Positions 1 through 11,782 are shown, numbered from the stretch's first letter. The stretch: 64,000 bases of DNA from Pseudopithomyces maydicus (GCA_026873275.1 JANTUC010000001.1:2294001-2358000), one strand, 5' to 3'. Notes: generated by a model not told the origin, from the sequence alone. Translations and numbers: made by a program.

Positions 1-82
1 CAATGATCACACATGGCTTTCTCACCGCTTACTTCAAACATTACTTCGCACATTTACATACACTCGCGAAGGCCATACCACA

Positions 83-1094
83 ATGACGCGTAGAACTAGC
101 CCAAGTGAGGATGATTGGCGCAGTGTCGAAGACGCGAAGCAAAGGAAGAAGATCCAGGACAGACTAGCGCAGAGAGCAAGACGTAAGTTCCAAGTCTATG
201 CCAAAACACTTTAAGAGGCGGAGCGTGGCTGAGGAAGACGTTGTGTTTCGCGATGTTCTCAATGCATAATATGCAGCCCTCAATCTTAATAGGACCTGAA
301 CATCTCAGTGTCCTCGGCGGATGTTTTACACAGTCCCACGGATATCGGGACACAGCGTAAACGATAAGAGTGCTGATTGGTAGACGTGTACAGGGCAACG
401 CCTTCGCGAAGCAAAGAAGAATGCGAAACACCGGAACGATGGTGGTGAAACACTAAGAGGGGCCGACATGGCACAACAAGAGCAAACTTCCGCGGCCATT
501 GAAGACAGCATTGCCGTTCAATGGCTTACGGAAACGAGTATAGTCGACATGGTACCACTGATGCCTGATTCTGGAACCCAATCTTCTTCATCATCTGCAT
601 CCCCATCCCAAAGTTTTGAGGATTTTTTGCCTATCGACTTGGCAGATGTTCAATTCCCTGCTACCCTAACCAACCCTGTTCCGCTTTTGTGTGATTCTTC
701 GCCAATTGTGCCCGAGTATCCGTTAAGCTTTTTCGGAGCTCTTTATATCAATGGAATGTACTTGAAAATACCTTGCAGTACGGTGGTACCTGCAAGGTCA
801 GAGCCCGTCGGCCCGGAAGTCCCAGCATCTCTCCATCCAACCGAGCTTCAACTGATTACCATACATCCGCGCTGGATAGATCGCTTTCCATTTCCCAAAA
901 TGCGCGATTCACTTATATCTCTAAGTGGTGTTATCGACGACGAAGAGTTTATGAAAGATCTAGCATTGCTACCAAGTTTCGAAATAATCCCGGGAAGAGC
1001 ACCTTGGGATCCCAAAGCCTGGAAGATTAAGAAACCGTTTGCCGATAAATGGGGCTATCTTTTTTCTAATCTATGCTTTCGGAGTAAGAGATGA
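83..1094 (+). CDS. bZIP-like transcription factor with DUF3425 C-terminus
   Basis: Two exons, 83..182 and 394..1094, with a GTAAGT donor and CAG acceptor, give 266 residues. The N-terminus (residues about 20-45) has the basic region RKKIQDRLAQRARRQRLREA, typical of fungal bZIP factors that carry DUF3425; the leucine zipper after it is weak. The middle is Ser-rich. The C-terminal third (motifs HPRWIDRFPFPKMRDSLI, WDPKAWKIKKPF and the final KWGYLFSNLCFRSK) matches DUF3425. The intron splits the basic region, which is why the long downstream frame alone appears to lack a DNA-binding domain. Such proteins are nuclear regulators, often of stress or secondary metabolism genes; the target here is unknown. 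It is convergent with the hydrolase gene, 62 bp between stops. The first exon is inferred from splice signals and the basic motif. Confidence 0.82.
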
Positions 1095-1156
1095 GCTATG
1101 ATTAGCTACAAACAGTACACATGTCATTGGCGATGTGTACTGGTTAGCATGAATCG

Positions 1157-2045
1157 TTATTCCTGGCCGCCCTTCCCGATTAAGTGCACCATCCAGTCAA
1201 CGACGAGTTCTGGAGCGTCAATGTGCGGCATGTGCCCAAAAGGGATTCTTGTCACATCAACGTTTTGCCCACTCGCATCCTCAATAATACTGATGCTGGC
1301 CTGCTGGATTTGTGGAAGAACCACACTATCCTTTTCGGTGAAAAGCCACGACACGGGAACTTCTTTATAGCCCGCATATGTCAACTCGTCTACGAAGCTT
1401 CTTGCCGAATGCTGCGTAAACCTCTTGATCCATTCGATCCCCTCTTCGACATTACCGAAACAAACTTGCGCGCTTTGCTCAGGGTCCAAATGGTGCAACC
1501 AGCCGTCCTTCACTAATCAGCACGGGAACCGCTTACATGAGAAGACAGGAGGAATACCTCATCCAATGTCGTATAATCCATGGGCACATCTACCATGAGG
1601 CTTCCTGCTCCATTTCCTACCGCTGGCGCCAAAGCCGCCACATACCCGGCACGAACCACGCCACCTTTCTTTCCGAGCCGTGTCCTTTCGGCCCTACTCA
1701 ATCCCTTGAGAGCTTCACTCATTGGTGTCCCACCATACGAGTGCCCTGCTAGAACTATCTCTTTCCCTTCCTCTGCGAGCCTAGTCAAAACTGCGTTGAT
1801 GTGGGCCGCGTCATCGTGCATGCTGGGAGGGGGGCCGGGCTTCTTTGTAGTCGTGGGGAGCTCTATCAGTATCAACGTGTAACCCTTGGAGGTGAATAGT
1901 GATATCAAGTGCGGATAGTGGATATCAGGAGGAGAAAACTCATATTTAAGTGAGTATTAGATCGGTCTTTTGTCTACTAGATTTTCAGGAAAGAAAAACT
2001 CACCGACCCGGGGACCCAGACAAGAACTGGTAGTTGATTCGACAT
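1157..2045 (-). CDS. alpha/beta hydrolase
   Basis: Model complement(join(1157..1507,1558..1938,2004..2045)), about 257 residues. Exon 1 encodes MSNQLPVLVWVPGS, the first beta strand and oxyanion region of an alpha/beta hydrolase. The nucleophile elbow is GHSYGG (Ser nucleophile); a candidate acid is the Asp in WLFTEKDSVV and the catalytic His is in RIPFGHMPHIDAPE near the end. The short length and lack of a signal peptide suggest a cytosolic esterase or lactonase-like enzyme of the Abhydrolase_6 type; the substrate cannot be told. The second intron (1508..1557, 50 nt, GTATTC donor) is inferred because an in-frame stop and a frame change separate the GHSYGG part from the His part. That donor is not the consensus, so the exact junction is uncertain. 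It lies tail to tail with the bZIP gene. Confidence 0.8.
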
Positions 2046-3345
2046 TTCTTCTTGGGTATTTGGAAGTTGGAATGACGAGTAGAATGAGATGTAATGTTAT
2101 AATGTGACTTACGAAGGTGCATTTATTGCAGGAACATCCATGCCGTGACTATCCGACATGCTGGCGTTATGCTTGCCTCTCTGATGTCCCTCTGACACTC
2201 ATCATAGTCAGAACCGTCAGACCAAAGTGCACTAGAATTATATGTGGGGAATTCTGGCTAAAAACTTGTATCTAAAAGCCTACTTAGTGCATTTAGTGTC
2301 CTGTGTGTTTGGAACAACTCTAGATGGAGCTAGGGATACGAAGATTAACAATGAAAGCAAGTATGCGACTCTCTCGGCAAAACATCGAATGTCTCTCGGT
2401 AAAGGTCATGTTTTCCTTGGCTCGATTTGCACTTCCTGGGGCCTTATACCACAAGTAGTTTGGTGAGTATTCGCAATGCGGGTCGATAGAGCAGTCAAGA
2501 ATGAAGATTCACCAAGCATCGGTTTATAACTCCTACAAGCAGTAAATTATTGCTAAATTATTAGCAACGTACATGAAACTTAGAGCCGGTCATTGCCTGT
2601 ATTGAAACAGGATCACAATTGCTTTTAAACTGCATGATCTGCATATCAAAGTCAAACCTAAGCCACACGACTGATATCGTATCTATATGTGTTCCTGATG
2701 GCTACCTGAATTAGCCGAGCTAAGCATTAGGAAGAGAGGCGTCTGTTAACTTGACCGCGTTGGGAAAAACATGTCAAAATGTGAGTCAGCGATGACAGCT
2801 GACCAACCCAAATTAAACGATAAGACGCAGAATATGAGGAGGTGATGTTGTACAAGATTCTTTCGTAGCACTGTTTAAGGTCCTAATACGAAGTTGCTGA
2901 GCCGAAGGAGTTAACGATATAATTCCACATGACGTGCCCCAGGAACAGAAGGAGGCACAAACCAATGATGATGAGAAACCCACAAATTTCAAACCCTTCA
3001 GCTGCGTCATTTGAATGGACGCACCCACGAATCTGATGGCGACAGCTTGCGGTCAGTCACACCTGGGCGCCTTTACGGTGAAATGAAACGGGTTATGACT
3101 CGTCCTCCACCACTAATCAATATAGCTTTTGACTGCTTATGAAAAATCGACGACTCATCATGTGCAATACTGTCGAACAGTTCGTCTTGCATGCATGTGC
3201 TTAGAAAAGCCACCTGTTCTCGTGGCCGCGCGCCACTCGCCTATCCCAACAACTTTCTACCAACGATGCGCTGCACATATATATATATATCCGCATGAAT
3301 GTATATTTGAACTGAAACCGTACAGAGTTGATTCATATACGCAGA
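2046..3345. other. Intergenic region, hydrolase to amine oxidase
   Basis: About 1.3 kb between two divergently transcribed genes, so it should hold both promoters. No credible coding region was found. A (TA)n run lies at about 3278-3290, some 55-70 bp before the oxidase ATG, and could act as its TATA element. Confidence 0.6.
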
Positions 3346-4815
3346 ATGAGATTAGCAATAGTTGGCCTTATTTGTTCCGTACTGGCAGCGGCTAGCAAAC
3401 ATGCCCAAGATGAAGTCGATGTGCTCATCGTCGGGGGTGGGGCAACCGGAGCCTACGCCGCTGTGAGGCTCCGAGAAGACTACAAAAAGTCGGTGCTGGT
3501 AGTAGAAAAATCCAACAGATTGGTAAGTAAGGGTCTAGTCACTTTGAAATCATACCTTTTGACCTTCGGCTAATGAGATTGCACATATAAGGGTGGCCAT
3601 GTACACGCTTACAACCCTGGCAGTGGACTGCCAGTCAACTATGGGGTTCAAGCATATCTCAATCGTCGAACAACTGCTAAATTCTTCGCGCGATTTAAAG
3701 TTCGGCTAATTGATCCAGATTTCGCGGACTATATTGATCTGTTACTTGCCACAAAAAACATCGACTTCAACACAGGACTCCCTGTCGACGTGGATTATGG
3801 CCCAGTCGACATTTTCGGTACCCCTATTGCGCTTCTCCGATATCTTACCTTGGCCATCAAATATCAGCCTTGGTTTGAAAACGGATACTTCAAGACCGGA
3901 AAAGTTCCTCAAGATCTTCTTCTACCCTTTGGTGAATTTCTTAGAAAACACGACCTTGGAGCCTCTCTGGGTATATTGAGAAACTTTCTCTGGCTCTCTG
4001 ATCCACTCAATACTCCCACGTGGCACGTCATGGCGGTGATTGGAGAACCTCAGATATCTGCTCTTGGTCTTGGTATCGCTGGTCCTTCCTTCAAGTGGCC
4101 GGAGACTCACTCGTCTGAGACACTTTTCGATCGAGTGCTGACCCTACTGGGTGACGATGTTTTACTTGAATCAACTCTCGCTTCGAGTAGACGCACCGAC
4201 AATGGCGTCACAGCGACAGTGCAAACACCATCAGGTCAACGAACAGTGCATGCAAAGAAGATTCTATTTGCTGCGACGCCATCCCCAGAAAATATCGATC
4301 CATGGGATCTTGACGAAAAGGAGGCGACCCTATTCAACAAGTTTTCATGGGAAACCCTCTACGTTGGTGTTGTTAACAACACAGGCCTTCCGTCAAAAAT
4401 CCCAGGTGTTAGGAATTCTCCGGACAGCATTTCTACCTTCTATTTACCCGAAGGTTCTTTTTGCGACGCTTTCGATCGTCGGGAAGATCGAGATCTGTTC
4501 AATACACGCGTCATTGGGAGGACCGGGCTCTCCGCTGATACTGCAGAAGCACTGATAACGCAATCTCTCGCCAAAATCGGTCAGGCAGGAACTTACAAAA
4601 TCGCTTCCCCCTCGGTAGTTGCTTTTGCTAGTCATGGTTATACCGTGCCGAAGGTCTCGGCTGAGGATCTTGCGTCAGGTTTCTTTAACAAGCTGTACGC
4701 CCTCCAAGGCAAGCGCAATACATACTGGACAGGCCTGGCTTGGGCGCCAGATTACACCCCGGTTCTATGGGATTTTACAGAGAAGTTGCTACCACGTTTA
4801 GTTGAAGGTCTTTAG
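3346..4815 (+). CDS. Secreted FAD-dependent amine oxidase-type enzyme (beta-cyclopiazonate dehydrogenase-like)
   Basis: Exons 3346..3522 and 3592..4815 (GTAAGT donor, AG acceptor) give 466 residues. The ATG at 3346 starts a clear signal peptide (MRLAIVGLICSVLAAAS). A Rossmann FAD site follows: DVLIVGGGATGAYAAVRL (GxGxxG) and VVEKSNRL, and the intron falls just before GGHVHAYN, the usual second dinucleotide-binding motif of flavin amine oxidases. The C-terminal part with YWTGLAWAPDYTPVLWD is likely the rest of the FAD fold. The overall layout resembles the fungal family annotated as beta-cyclopiazonate dehydrogenase (CpaO), which oxidises C-N bonds of alkaloid intermediates; the substrate here is not predictable and no cyclopiazonate synthase or prenyltransferase is in this window. 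A role in secondary metabolism or amine detoxification is inference. Confidence 0.85.
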
Positions 4816-5456
4816 TAAGAGTGATCGTAAACTATCCGGTGTAATGGCTGCAAATAAGATAAAGGACCAAGTCGTCGAGAGCAAATCCTCGATAATTACT
4901 ACCACTTTCAATAAATCTCAGAAGTTCCAAATCTCTCACATATTCACTTCGTAGATCAACAGTGTTGCGTGCTATATCAGTCTCTTCGTCAAATTTAGCG
5001 CCTGGACCACATTTTGCAAGGCGCAGATGAGCCAACATCATTTTATATACCGTTTGAATTCACCGGTGATTTGACATGAAGGATTTCGAGGGACTGAATG
5101 AGCAAAACCTCTTGATAATTCCAGATTTCATGAACAGTAAACTTGGTGCCTGTATTTTCCTATATTTTGCACCCGTCGATATTGTAAGTCATACATTCCT
5201 CCGTCGGATTCACTTGGTTTAAACCCGTGCGTTGAGCTTGTTTCAATACATCCAAAATAAAATAAGATAAAACAATATCACTTAGTCGCTCTGAACACAT
5301 ACAATAATTGGTAGAATCAACATTAATTCAACAATCTCGAATTTTTAAACAGTAGAGAAATTTCAGGGCAGGGAGCTTCACAAGACAACAATGATCCAAC
5401 GCTACATCTTAAGCTCCAGCACTGCTTCTCTCTCATCCCGAGATTATCTTTTTGAT
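4816..5456. other. Convergent intergenic region
   Basis: AT-rich stretch of 640 bp between two 3' ends. I see nothing in it beyond probable untranslated regions. Confidence 0.6.
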
Positions 5457-8400
5457 TTACTCAGAGATGGAACCGATGGATCTTCCAGAACGTAGCGTGC
5501 GACCAGGAGAGTCGGTAGCATCTCTTGTGCTGCGTGGACTGTTCGAGAGATTGGTCTCAAGCTCCTTGATCATTCGTGACTGTACGTGCTGCGGTGGCGC
5601 ATCCGCGTTGAACACCTTTTGGTGGCTCACGGGCTCTTCCTTGAAGGACGCATGACGCTTACTGCCCGAAGGTGTTTGAGCTCCTGGGTGACGCATGATG
5701 CTGCCAGTCGTGATTGAGAGACGGGGAACAGAATTGCGATTCAGGTCACTAGTTCCAGAACGCAGCCGCTTAGGAGATCGAGCAGACACTGGGCTGTCTT
5801 CAAAGAGATAGTCGAATTGTTCCTCGCTCTGAGAAGAACGCTTACGCTTACGCTCGGGTGGTGGCGGCGTGGGATGTACATGAAACTCTAGGCCAAGATC
5901 ATCATGATCTACAGATTGACCATAATCTAATTCATTCCAAGAAGACAATCCAGTCTCCTGGAAGACTTGAGCTTGTGGGCCACCAACATGCGAAATGGAT
6001 GAACGCTTGCGCTTGTTACTCCGCTCTTTCCCATTACCATAACTCTGTGCATCGTTGTGGTGCATATTCTGATTATGGTGCTGTTGTATGTGTTCAAAAT
6101 ATTGCTGATTTTGTTTGTTCACGAGCTGGTTTTCATTTTCGGAACGTTTGCGCTTCAGCAATTGCCTAGATCGCTGGTTGTGCCCTTGGCCATTTTCAGG
6201 GTCATCATAGTAATTGACAGGCTGCTTAGCTGTGATCCGCTTGCTACTGCGTGGGCCTTTACGTGGAACACGACCGGTATAATCAATATCGCTCTCGTTT
6301 TCTGACACCGCCCATGGTTCTTGGCCTTCCGGATAACTGTTCTCCTCGAATTCTTCGAATTCTTCGAATTCTTTGGGCTCATGCTGGTCTTCGGGCGTGG
6401 ACACACCTCGATTCTTGCGCCTGCGAATTTGTGGAAGAGTTTCGGCCATCTCAGCTATGACGCGCTTTGCCCGCTCGACCCTCCTTCGAACTTCCACGGA
6501 GAAGGGATCATTAGCTTTGTAACCATTCGTTTCAGCACCCTTACTACTGATTTTCTTACCCGTCCTAGAGTTTTCCCGTTTTGCCCTCACATACGCTTCA
6601 ATGAAAAGTCCAAGGTCTCCTCTATGAACACTAATCTTAGTAGGACCAAGACCACCTGCACCGCCAGCAAATTGCAATAACTGAGCATATGCTCGATGAC
6701 CTTCTGTGAGACGAGTCATATGATATCCCAGCGTATGCTCGTAAGGGAATTTCACATCCCATACTTCATCGGGAGAGTACTGGTCAGGAATCTGACGTGT
6801 AGGATAACCTGCGAAAAATCTTAATTGGCGAACACCGAACCCATCATTTCGCTCTCGACGCGTGTTCGGCGATTTGTTCTTCGCAGCCAGAATGAAGTTT
6901 TCAGCCGTTTCGGCGGCCTCTGCCTGTTTACCTTCAAGTGCAGCTGCAAATCTGCCATTGGGTTCACCTCGGAGCTGTACACGGGTGTCGACAACAACGT
7001 TCGCTTTGCGGCAAATGTATTCAAAATCGAGGAATCGTTCCATACAATACAAATGCGCGAAGCCACAGCACGCTGCAAAGGGGTCGTACTCATCGTCGCT
7101 CCGCTCGTCGAAAGCAACACGGTAGAATCCATGCTTAATCGTACGATTTTGACCACCGCTGGGAGCGGGACATTCGGCGAATCGACATTTGTCAGCCCCC
7201 TTCTTATACCGGCGTCCAGAGTCTCCGGGAGCGACTTGAATTCTAAGTGTCAATTTATTACGATGGTTGGGATAGCTCAGAATGAAGTCTCGAATCTTCG
7301 CAGCGGGCATTGAGCGGTCCTCAAATTCATAGATGGGGATAGTTTTCTCTCCGGAATTTTGATCCCTGGTAGAGGCATCATTATATTTATGCGTGAACCG
7401 TTTACCTTCCCAATCTGCTCCCTCTGGTTGCTCAGGAGTGCCAAGTGGGTGCATCGCATAAGTGTAGTGTCTCCGAGGGTCGTACATATTAATCTTGCCA
7501 GTACGAGTAGTGAGCCCTTTCGTCGTTTTGTTAATACGAACTTCTGGGTTGAAATCGGCGATTTTGGGTTTCTGGTACTGCTCATTCCCCTCGCCAGCAA
7601 ATACTGACACCCGCTTATCGAGCGGTGTGCGCATTTTAGCATGGCGGCTCTTCTTATTACGAGTGTTGAGAGAATTATCATGGCTGTGCCTCGAAGAGCT
7701 GTTATGTGAAGGATATGTAGACACACTGCTACTTCGTGTCCTAGGTGGTGACTGGTATATATCAGCATAAAAATCAAGGAGAGTCAAGTCAAGATAATTG
7801 CTCACCTTACTGCTGTGGTTCTGCTGTTCATAGATGGTTCCAGGGTGGTAAAACTGGATTCGGTTGTTCAATGGATCACCAGACGACGGAGCACCTTGTG
7901 GATATGTGCTCTGAAAGTATGGTTGGGTGCCACGAACTTCCAAAGAGTTGCCATGATACGCGTTAGGTTCAATATAAACAGTATTCCTGCTGTCAAGCAA
8001 TGTCGGGTCTAGATATTCGTTTCCTCCTACGAGAGGATCCTCATACCGAGTCTGCGTACGAAACTGGCTACTCTGCCGTTGTCGAGCTGGTGACTTTGGT
8101 ACGGAACTACGCTTCCCATCTGCTAACATTGTTGAAGGTGCAACTGCCGAGAACGGGGCTTGCGCGTTCAAGGCTGCAGTGATCTGTCCCTTGGTCATCG
8201 CTACCAGAACGGTTTCACCGTTAAATGTGACTGGTACCATAAGTTGGCCGTTGATATATTGTGGTGTCGGCGGTACCGACGGGGCTTGGTAGCCCATTGG
8301 GATACTAATCTGTTGGTTCGCTCCGGGAAAATTAATGGAGCGCGGTGTGCCGGGCACTGCAACGTTGTAATTGTCAAAGAAATTAGTAGAGGCAAGCTGC

Positions 8401-8726
8401 TCGGATGTGTAAGCTGGGCCATTTCCATTCTCGTTGTTGTTGTTGTTCAAGAGCGCTGCAAAATCGTCCTCTTGGCCTTGCAAGGTAATGTCTGTAGCAT
8501 GCCCGGCTCCTAGTGAATGGTCAAAATCGAGATTGAAACTAGCGAGATCGTTCCAGTTGATGCCATCAAATAAATCTTCAGTATCTCGTATGCTACTGGC
8601 ACGACGAGTACTGAGCTGCCGTTGGTGAGGACTCTGAGCAGTTGAACCACGGGTATGGCGAGACGAGCGTCGAACCTGTGATGCTGAAGCATTGGAAATT
8701 TGTCGAGAAGAGGCGGCGTTCATCAT
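5457..8726 (-). CDS. Large low-complexity protein with a central Cys/His cluster, function unknown
   Basis: Open from ATG 8726 to the stop at 5457 (1089 residues); a start further upstream would need a TTG codon. An intron-like segment 7752..7805 (54 nt, GTGAGC..CAG) is probably spliced, giving 1071 residues. The N-terminal half is Ser/Asn/Gln-rich and probably disordered. The central block (about residues 500-760) is globular: CRFAECPA, then a GFYRVAFDE segment, CCGFAHLYCMERFLDF with CC-x3-H-x2-YC spacing, and later GYHMTRLTEGHRAYAQLLQF. The Cys/His spacing suggests a zinc site. The C-terminus has many KRKR-type basic clusters (nuclear targeting likely), an acidic EFEEFEEFEE run and Gln/His-rich stretches. 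I recall similar CRF..CP..RVAFDE..HLYC proteins in Dothideomycetes without a known role. Nuclear location is inference. Confidence 0.75.
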   Translation of the reverse strand: MMNAASSRQISNASASQVRRSSRHTRGSTAQSPHQRQLSTRRASSIRDTEDLFDGINWNDLASFNLDFDHSLGAGHATDITLQGQEDDFAALLNNNNNENGNGPAYTSEQLASTNFFDNYNVAVPGTPRSINFPGANQQISIPMGYQAPSVPPTPQYINGQLMVPVTFNGETVLVAMTKGQITAALNAQAPFSAVAPSTMLADGKRSSVPKSPARQRQSSQFRTQTRYEDPLVGGNEYLDPTLLDSRNTVYIEPNAYHGNSLEVRGTQPYFQSTYPQGAPSSGDPLNNRIQFYHPGTIYEQQNHSSKVSNYLDLTLLDFYADIYQSPPRTRSSSVSTYPSHNSSSRHSHDNSLNTRNKKSRHAKMRTPLDKRVSVFAGEGNEQYQKPKIADFNPEVRINKTTKGLTTRTGKINMYDPRRHYTYAMHPLGTPEQPEGADWEGKRFTHKYNDASTRDQNSGEKTIPIYEFEDRSMPAAKIRDFILSYPNHRNKLTLRIQVAPGDSGRRYKKGADKCRFAECPAPSGGQNRTIKHGFYRVAFDERSDDEYDPFAACCGFAHLYCMERFLDFEYICRKANVVVDTRVQLRGEPNGRFAAALEGKQAEAAETAENFILAAKNKSPNTRRERNDGFGVRQLRFFAGYPTRQIPDQYSPDEVWDVKFPYEHTLGYHMTRLTEGHRAYAQLLQFAGGAGGLGPTKISVHRGDLGLFIEAYVRAKRENSRTGKKISSKGAETNGYKANDPFSVEVRRRVERAKRVIAEMAETLPQIRRRKNRGVSTPEDQHEPKEFEEFEEFEENSYPEGQEPWAVSENESDIDYTGRVPRKGPRSSKRITAKQPVNYYDDPENGQGHNQRSRQLLKRKRSENENQLVNKQNQQYFEHIQQHHNQNMHHNDAQSYGNGKERSNKRKRSSISHVGGPQAQVFQETGLSSWNELDYGQSVDHDDLGLEFHVHPTPPPPERKRKRSSQSEEQFDYLFEDSPVSARSPKRLRSGTSDLNRNSVPRLSITTGSIMRHPGAQTPSGSKRHASFKEEPVSHQKVFNADAPPQHVQSRMIKELETNLSNSPRSTRDATDSPGRTLRSGRSIGSISE

Positions 8727-10562
8727 GTTTCTCGGAATTTTGGGACACTGTACTTTGTGAAGGCATGATTGATGACATGCATAAGTATTTATTTCTAACA
8801 AAGTCAAGCTACGTAACGATAATTAGACCACAACGTAGGCTTCACAAGGATCACAGGGTCTTTGTGCAATAACGGCCTTTCAGCACGATGTGCCAGATGA
8901 TATATTTAGTATTGAACAATGAAAAAATTAGGTGTGGCACAATGCCACCGAGGTGGGGAAGCCACCGTCCCGGTGTCTGCGCGAAAGTTATGAACAATGA
9001 ATTTAACAAAGCCAAATGATGGCGTTGTGAGTATGAGATGGTGGCTTCGACCGTCGCCGAGATCTCGAACTTGAGCATCACCCGGTAAATCTATCAAGAT
9101 GTAAGCTTATATACGCAAATACACTTTGTCATCTAAAAGGAAATTGGGTTGGTTTGTTCATGAGGTTTCCAAGCATGGTTCCACAAGGTTGTTACGGTAC
9201 AGGTCTGTGATGTGCTTCGTATAATCATACTGAAAAGTAGATGGTGTAAAATCTTGAACATACCTAATGAATCGAATTGTGATCTGTATCGCGCGAAAAA
9301 AATAATGAACAAGGCACTGGAGACCCGCGCTTCATCGCAGTGACTGGCTTAAGAACATTCTATGCATTCTTCCGATCGCACAAGCATCATCTACAATGAC
9401 AGGCTGATGGATGGGTGTTATTCGCGCGCATTCGATGTTTTGTGAAGGTCGTAGAGAAACAATGAAAATTTCTGACGCTAGCTTTATAGGCAAAGGCGCA
9501 ACACCGCTCGGAACATAGTTTATCCTATCGATAACCTAACCCTCCCGAGCGCTCCCTCTCCTCCCTTGGCGAAGTGCACTCCACTCCCTCAAGCTCTTCA
9601 ATATTCAAGGCTTGTGAATGTGTTCACTACCCGATTATACGTCACTAACCGATTATACGGACACGTTCGAAACAAGGAACTTGTACGATCCGAATGCGCC
9701 CAAACGATTCTCGAAACGTTTTAGCGGCAGCCCCAGGCTGTGTCGAAACGTGAATCCCTTCAGAGATGGCTGCTACATAGTGCGGCGGTTGAACCACGTT
9801 TCTCGTTCCCCCCGCCAGGCTTGCGCTTTTGCTCATGATCTTGTTCTTCATTCACGCAGGTTGCTTTACTGGTCCATCTTCTGCTGTTTGTGTTGCGCGT
9901 TTCAGGTTTCTACGTCCGTGTTGATTGTTAATATATTTTCGTCAAGTTTGCACATCTGATTTTGCGTTGCTCAATGGTTCCGTGCTGCTGCTACACCTCC
10001 ACATAGAATCAGAACGGAGATTTTCCTTCCCAGTATAAACATCGACCCGAGGCCATTCCGTCTGCTGCTATCGTTGTAACATGGACTTCTATAAATCTCG
10101 CAATCTCACAATTCTCGTATGTCTTTTTACGTATTCTAGCAGTTACACTATCATGTTTAGCGGGGAAAAAGCCTCCCCACGAAAGCGGTTTTGTCACAGG
10201 TCGGCATCCACATCCCCGACCAGCTGTAACGGTTACGCAACGCCTGCCATTGCTTGCCTCTAGGCGATATTAACGACCCCTTGAAAATCACCAAACAAAA
10301 ATTGTTTGGGTCACGTATCCGAAAGTCTATAATGCCCCGAGGTCGAGCTATTCAGTGCCAGTTGATTCGATGCTGCGAAGCTTTTAAGGTTCGAGTAGTT
10401 CTACTATTGTTTGGTAGTAGCAATCATTGCTTGAGAGTGACGGAGATCGTCCTTTTTAGAATAAACCACAAGAAATCCTCGTGGATATATAGAAAGGATC
10501 AGATACAAATTTCCCAACACTTTACTATGCGCCTGAAAAGTGGTCTATACTCTGTGTGAAAC
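8727..10562. other. Divergent intergenic region, 1.8 kb
   Basis: Separates two divergent genes. No credible coding frame. An 18-bp imperfect tandem duplication containing CCGATTATAC occurs at about 9626-9660 (the 10-mer sits at 9631 and 9649). Otherwise I see nothing. Confidence 0.55.
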
Positions 10563-11782
10563 ATGCAGCAGCAATCAGAGATTATCGAGCTGGGGACGAT
10601 AACGTTCTTTTTGGTTATTACACTCCTTCTTCTTACATGGGTATCAGTTGCTTTACGATTATGGGTTCGGGTGGGCATCACAAAGTCTCCTGGATGGGAC
10701 GACGCCATGATGGTCATGGCTTTGTGTTTGTTCACGTGCTATTGCGCATTCATACTGGTAATAGCAACCGCCGGCGCATCACACGGAAAACAGTTCACAA
10801 GAATAGAAGTTCTTCAAAACCTTGTTGTAAGTCCATCTATTAATCTACATATCTACCAGTCATCGCTAACAATATAGTATGTCCAATTGAGTGAGATTTT
10901 TTACATCCTGACAACGAGTTTTTTAAAGATCTCCCTTGGACTATTCTTTTTACGGCTTCTTACCAAGCCATGGCAGACACGCCTTTTCCAGGTCCTTCTC
11001 GTGGTCTCCGCAGCATACGGTATTTTCTACTTCTTTGCCACTTGCTTCGTATGCGGAGATCCAGCAAAGCTCGGCTACAACCTTTTGAACAACCGTAAAG
11101 AGCACTGTGCGCCTATCTGGTTCGTCTTGAGTACAGGATATATCTACGGCGTTGTGAATGTCCTTTCCGACTGGACTTTCACCCTTGTACCAATATTCAT
11201 CATGCTTGATAGCAATATGGACCGCCGGGAAAAACTTTCAGTCGGTCTCATTATGAGCTTTGCAGCTGTGGGCTCCATATCGAGTATTATGCGTATGGTG
11301 TATTTAAAAGGCCTGTTGTTTGGAGGGAGCGTTTCTTGTGAGTTCCAGTAATGACTGTAGCAGCTCACTTGCTAATTCCTAACCCAGCCGCTTCGATCAA
11401 AGCTACAATATGGGCAACTGCTGAACCTGGTACTGGAATATTTGCAGCATCAGCGGCCATTCTTCGTCCTCTGTTCCGGAAAATATATGCCGACGTTCGG
11501 GAGAAGATGTCTACCAGCGGTAATGCAGTTTCGCCGCAACAAAAATTTTCGAGGAATGGAAGCATGAAGAGACGCAATAGGGAAAGCGCGATAGAGCTAA
11601 CATCTATTGACTCTAAATGGGATGACGATGTAAATTTATCTAGGGCCTCGGTGGAATCTGCTGAGCTTGGTGAGTCTCCATATGGGAAACCAAGCACGGA
11701 ACAAGCTCGCACGGGTGTTGGAAAAGTTGTCTTGATCACTGCAGGACAAATGGTTCGTACAGTACCTGTCGTAAAAAAGTGA
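10563..11782 (+). CDS. Seven-transmembrane Fung_rhodopsin-domain protein
   Basis: Exons 10563..10826, 10878..11337 and 11388..11782 (GTAAGT/TAG and GTGAGT/CAG) give 372 residues. Seven hydrophobic helices can be read, starting about residue 8 (TITFFLVITLLLLTWVSVAL) and ending with SIKATIWATAEPGTGIFAAS. Family marks are the Arg after helix 1 (LRLWVRV), SPGWDDAMMV, LSEIFYILTTSFLKISLGLFFLRL, a Cys pair in the extracellular loop (CVCGDP and HCAPIWF) and DWTFTLVPIFIML. These identify the large ascomycete rhodopsin-domain family of plasma-membrane proteins related to the Pth11-like/SAT4 group. The last 110 residues form a Ser-rich cytoplasmic tail. Ligand and pathway are unknown. Upstream AT-rich sequence carries no other gene. 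Confidence 0.87.

Noticed and set aside
1508..1557. Frameshift or missing base in the alpha/beta hydrolase
   Set aside because: A stop lies just upstream in the downstream frame, so one missing base cannot join the halves; a 50-nt intron of correct phase can.
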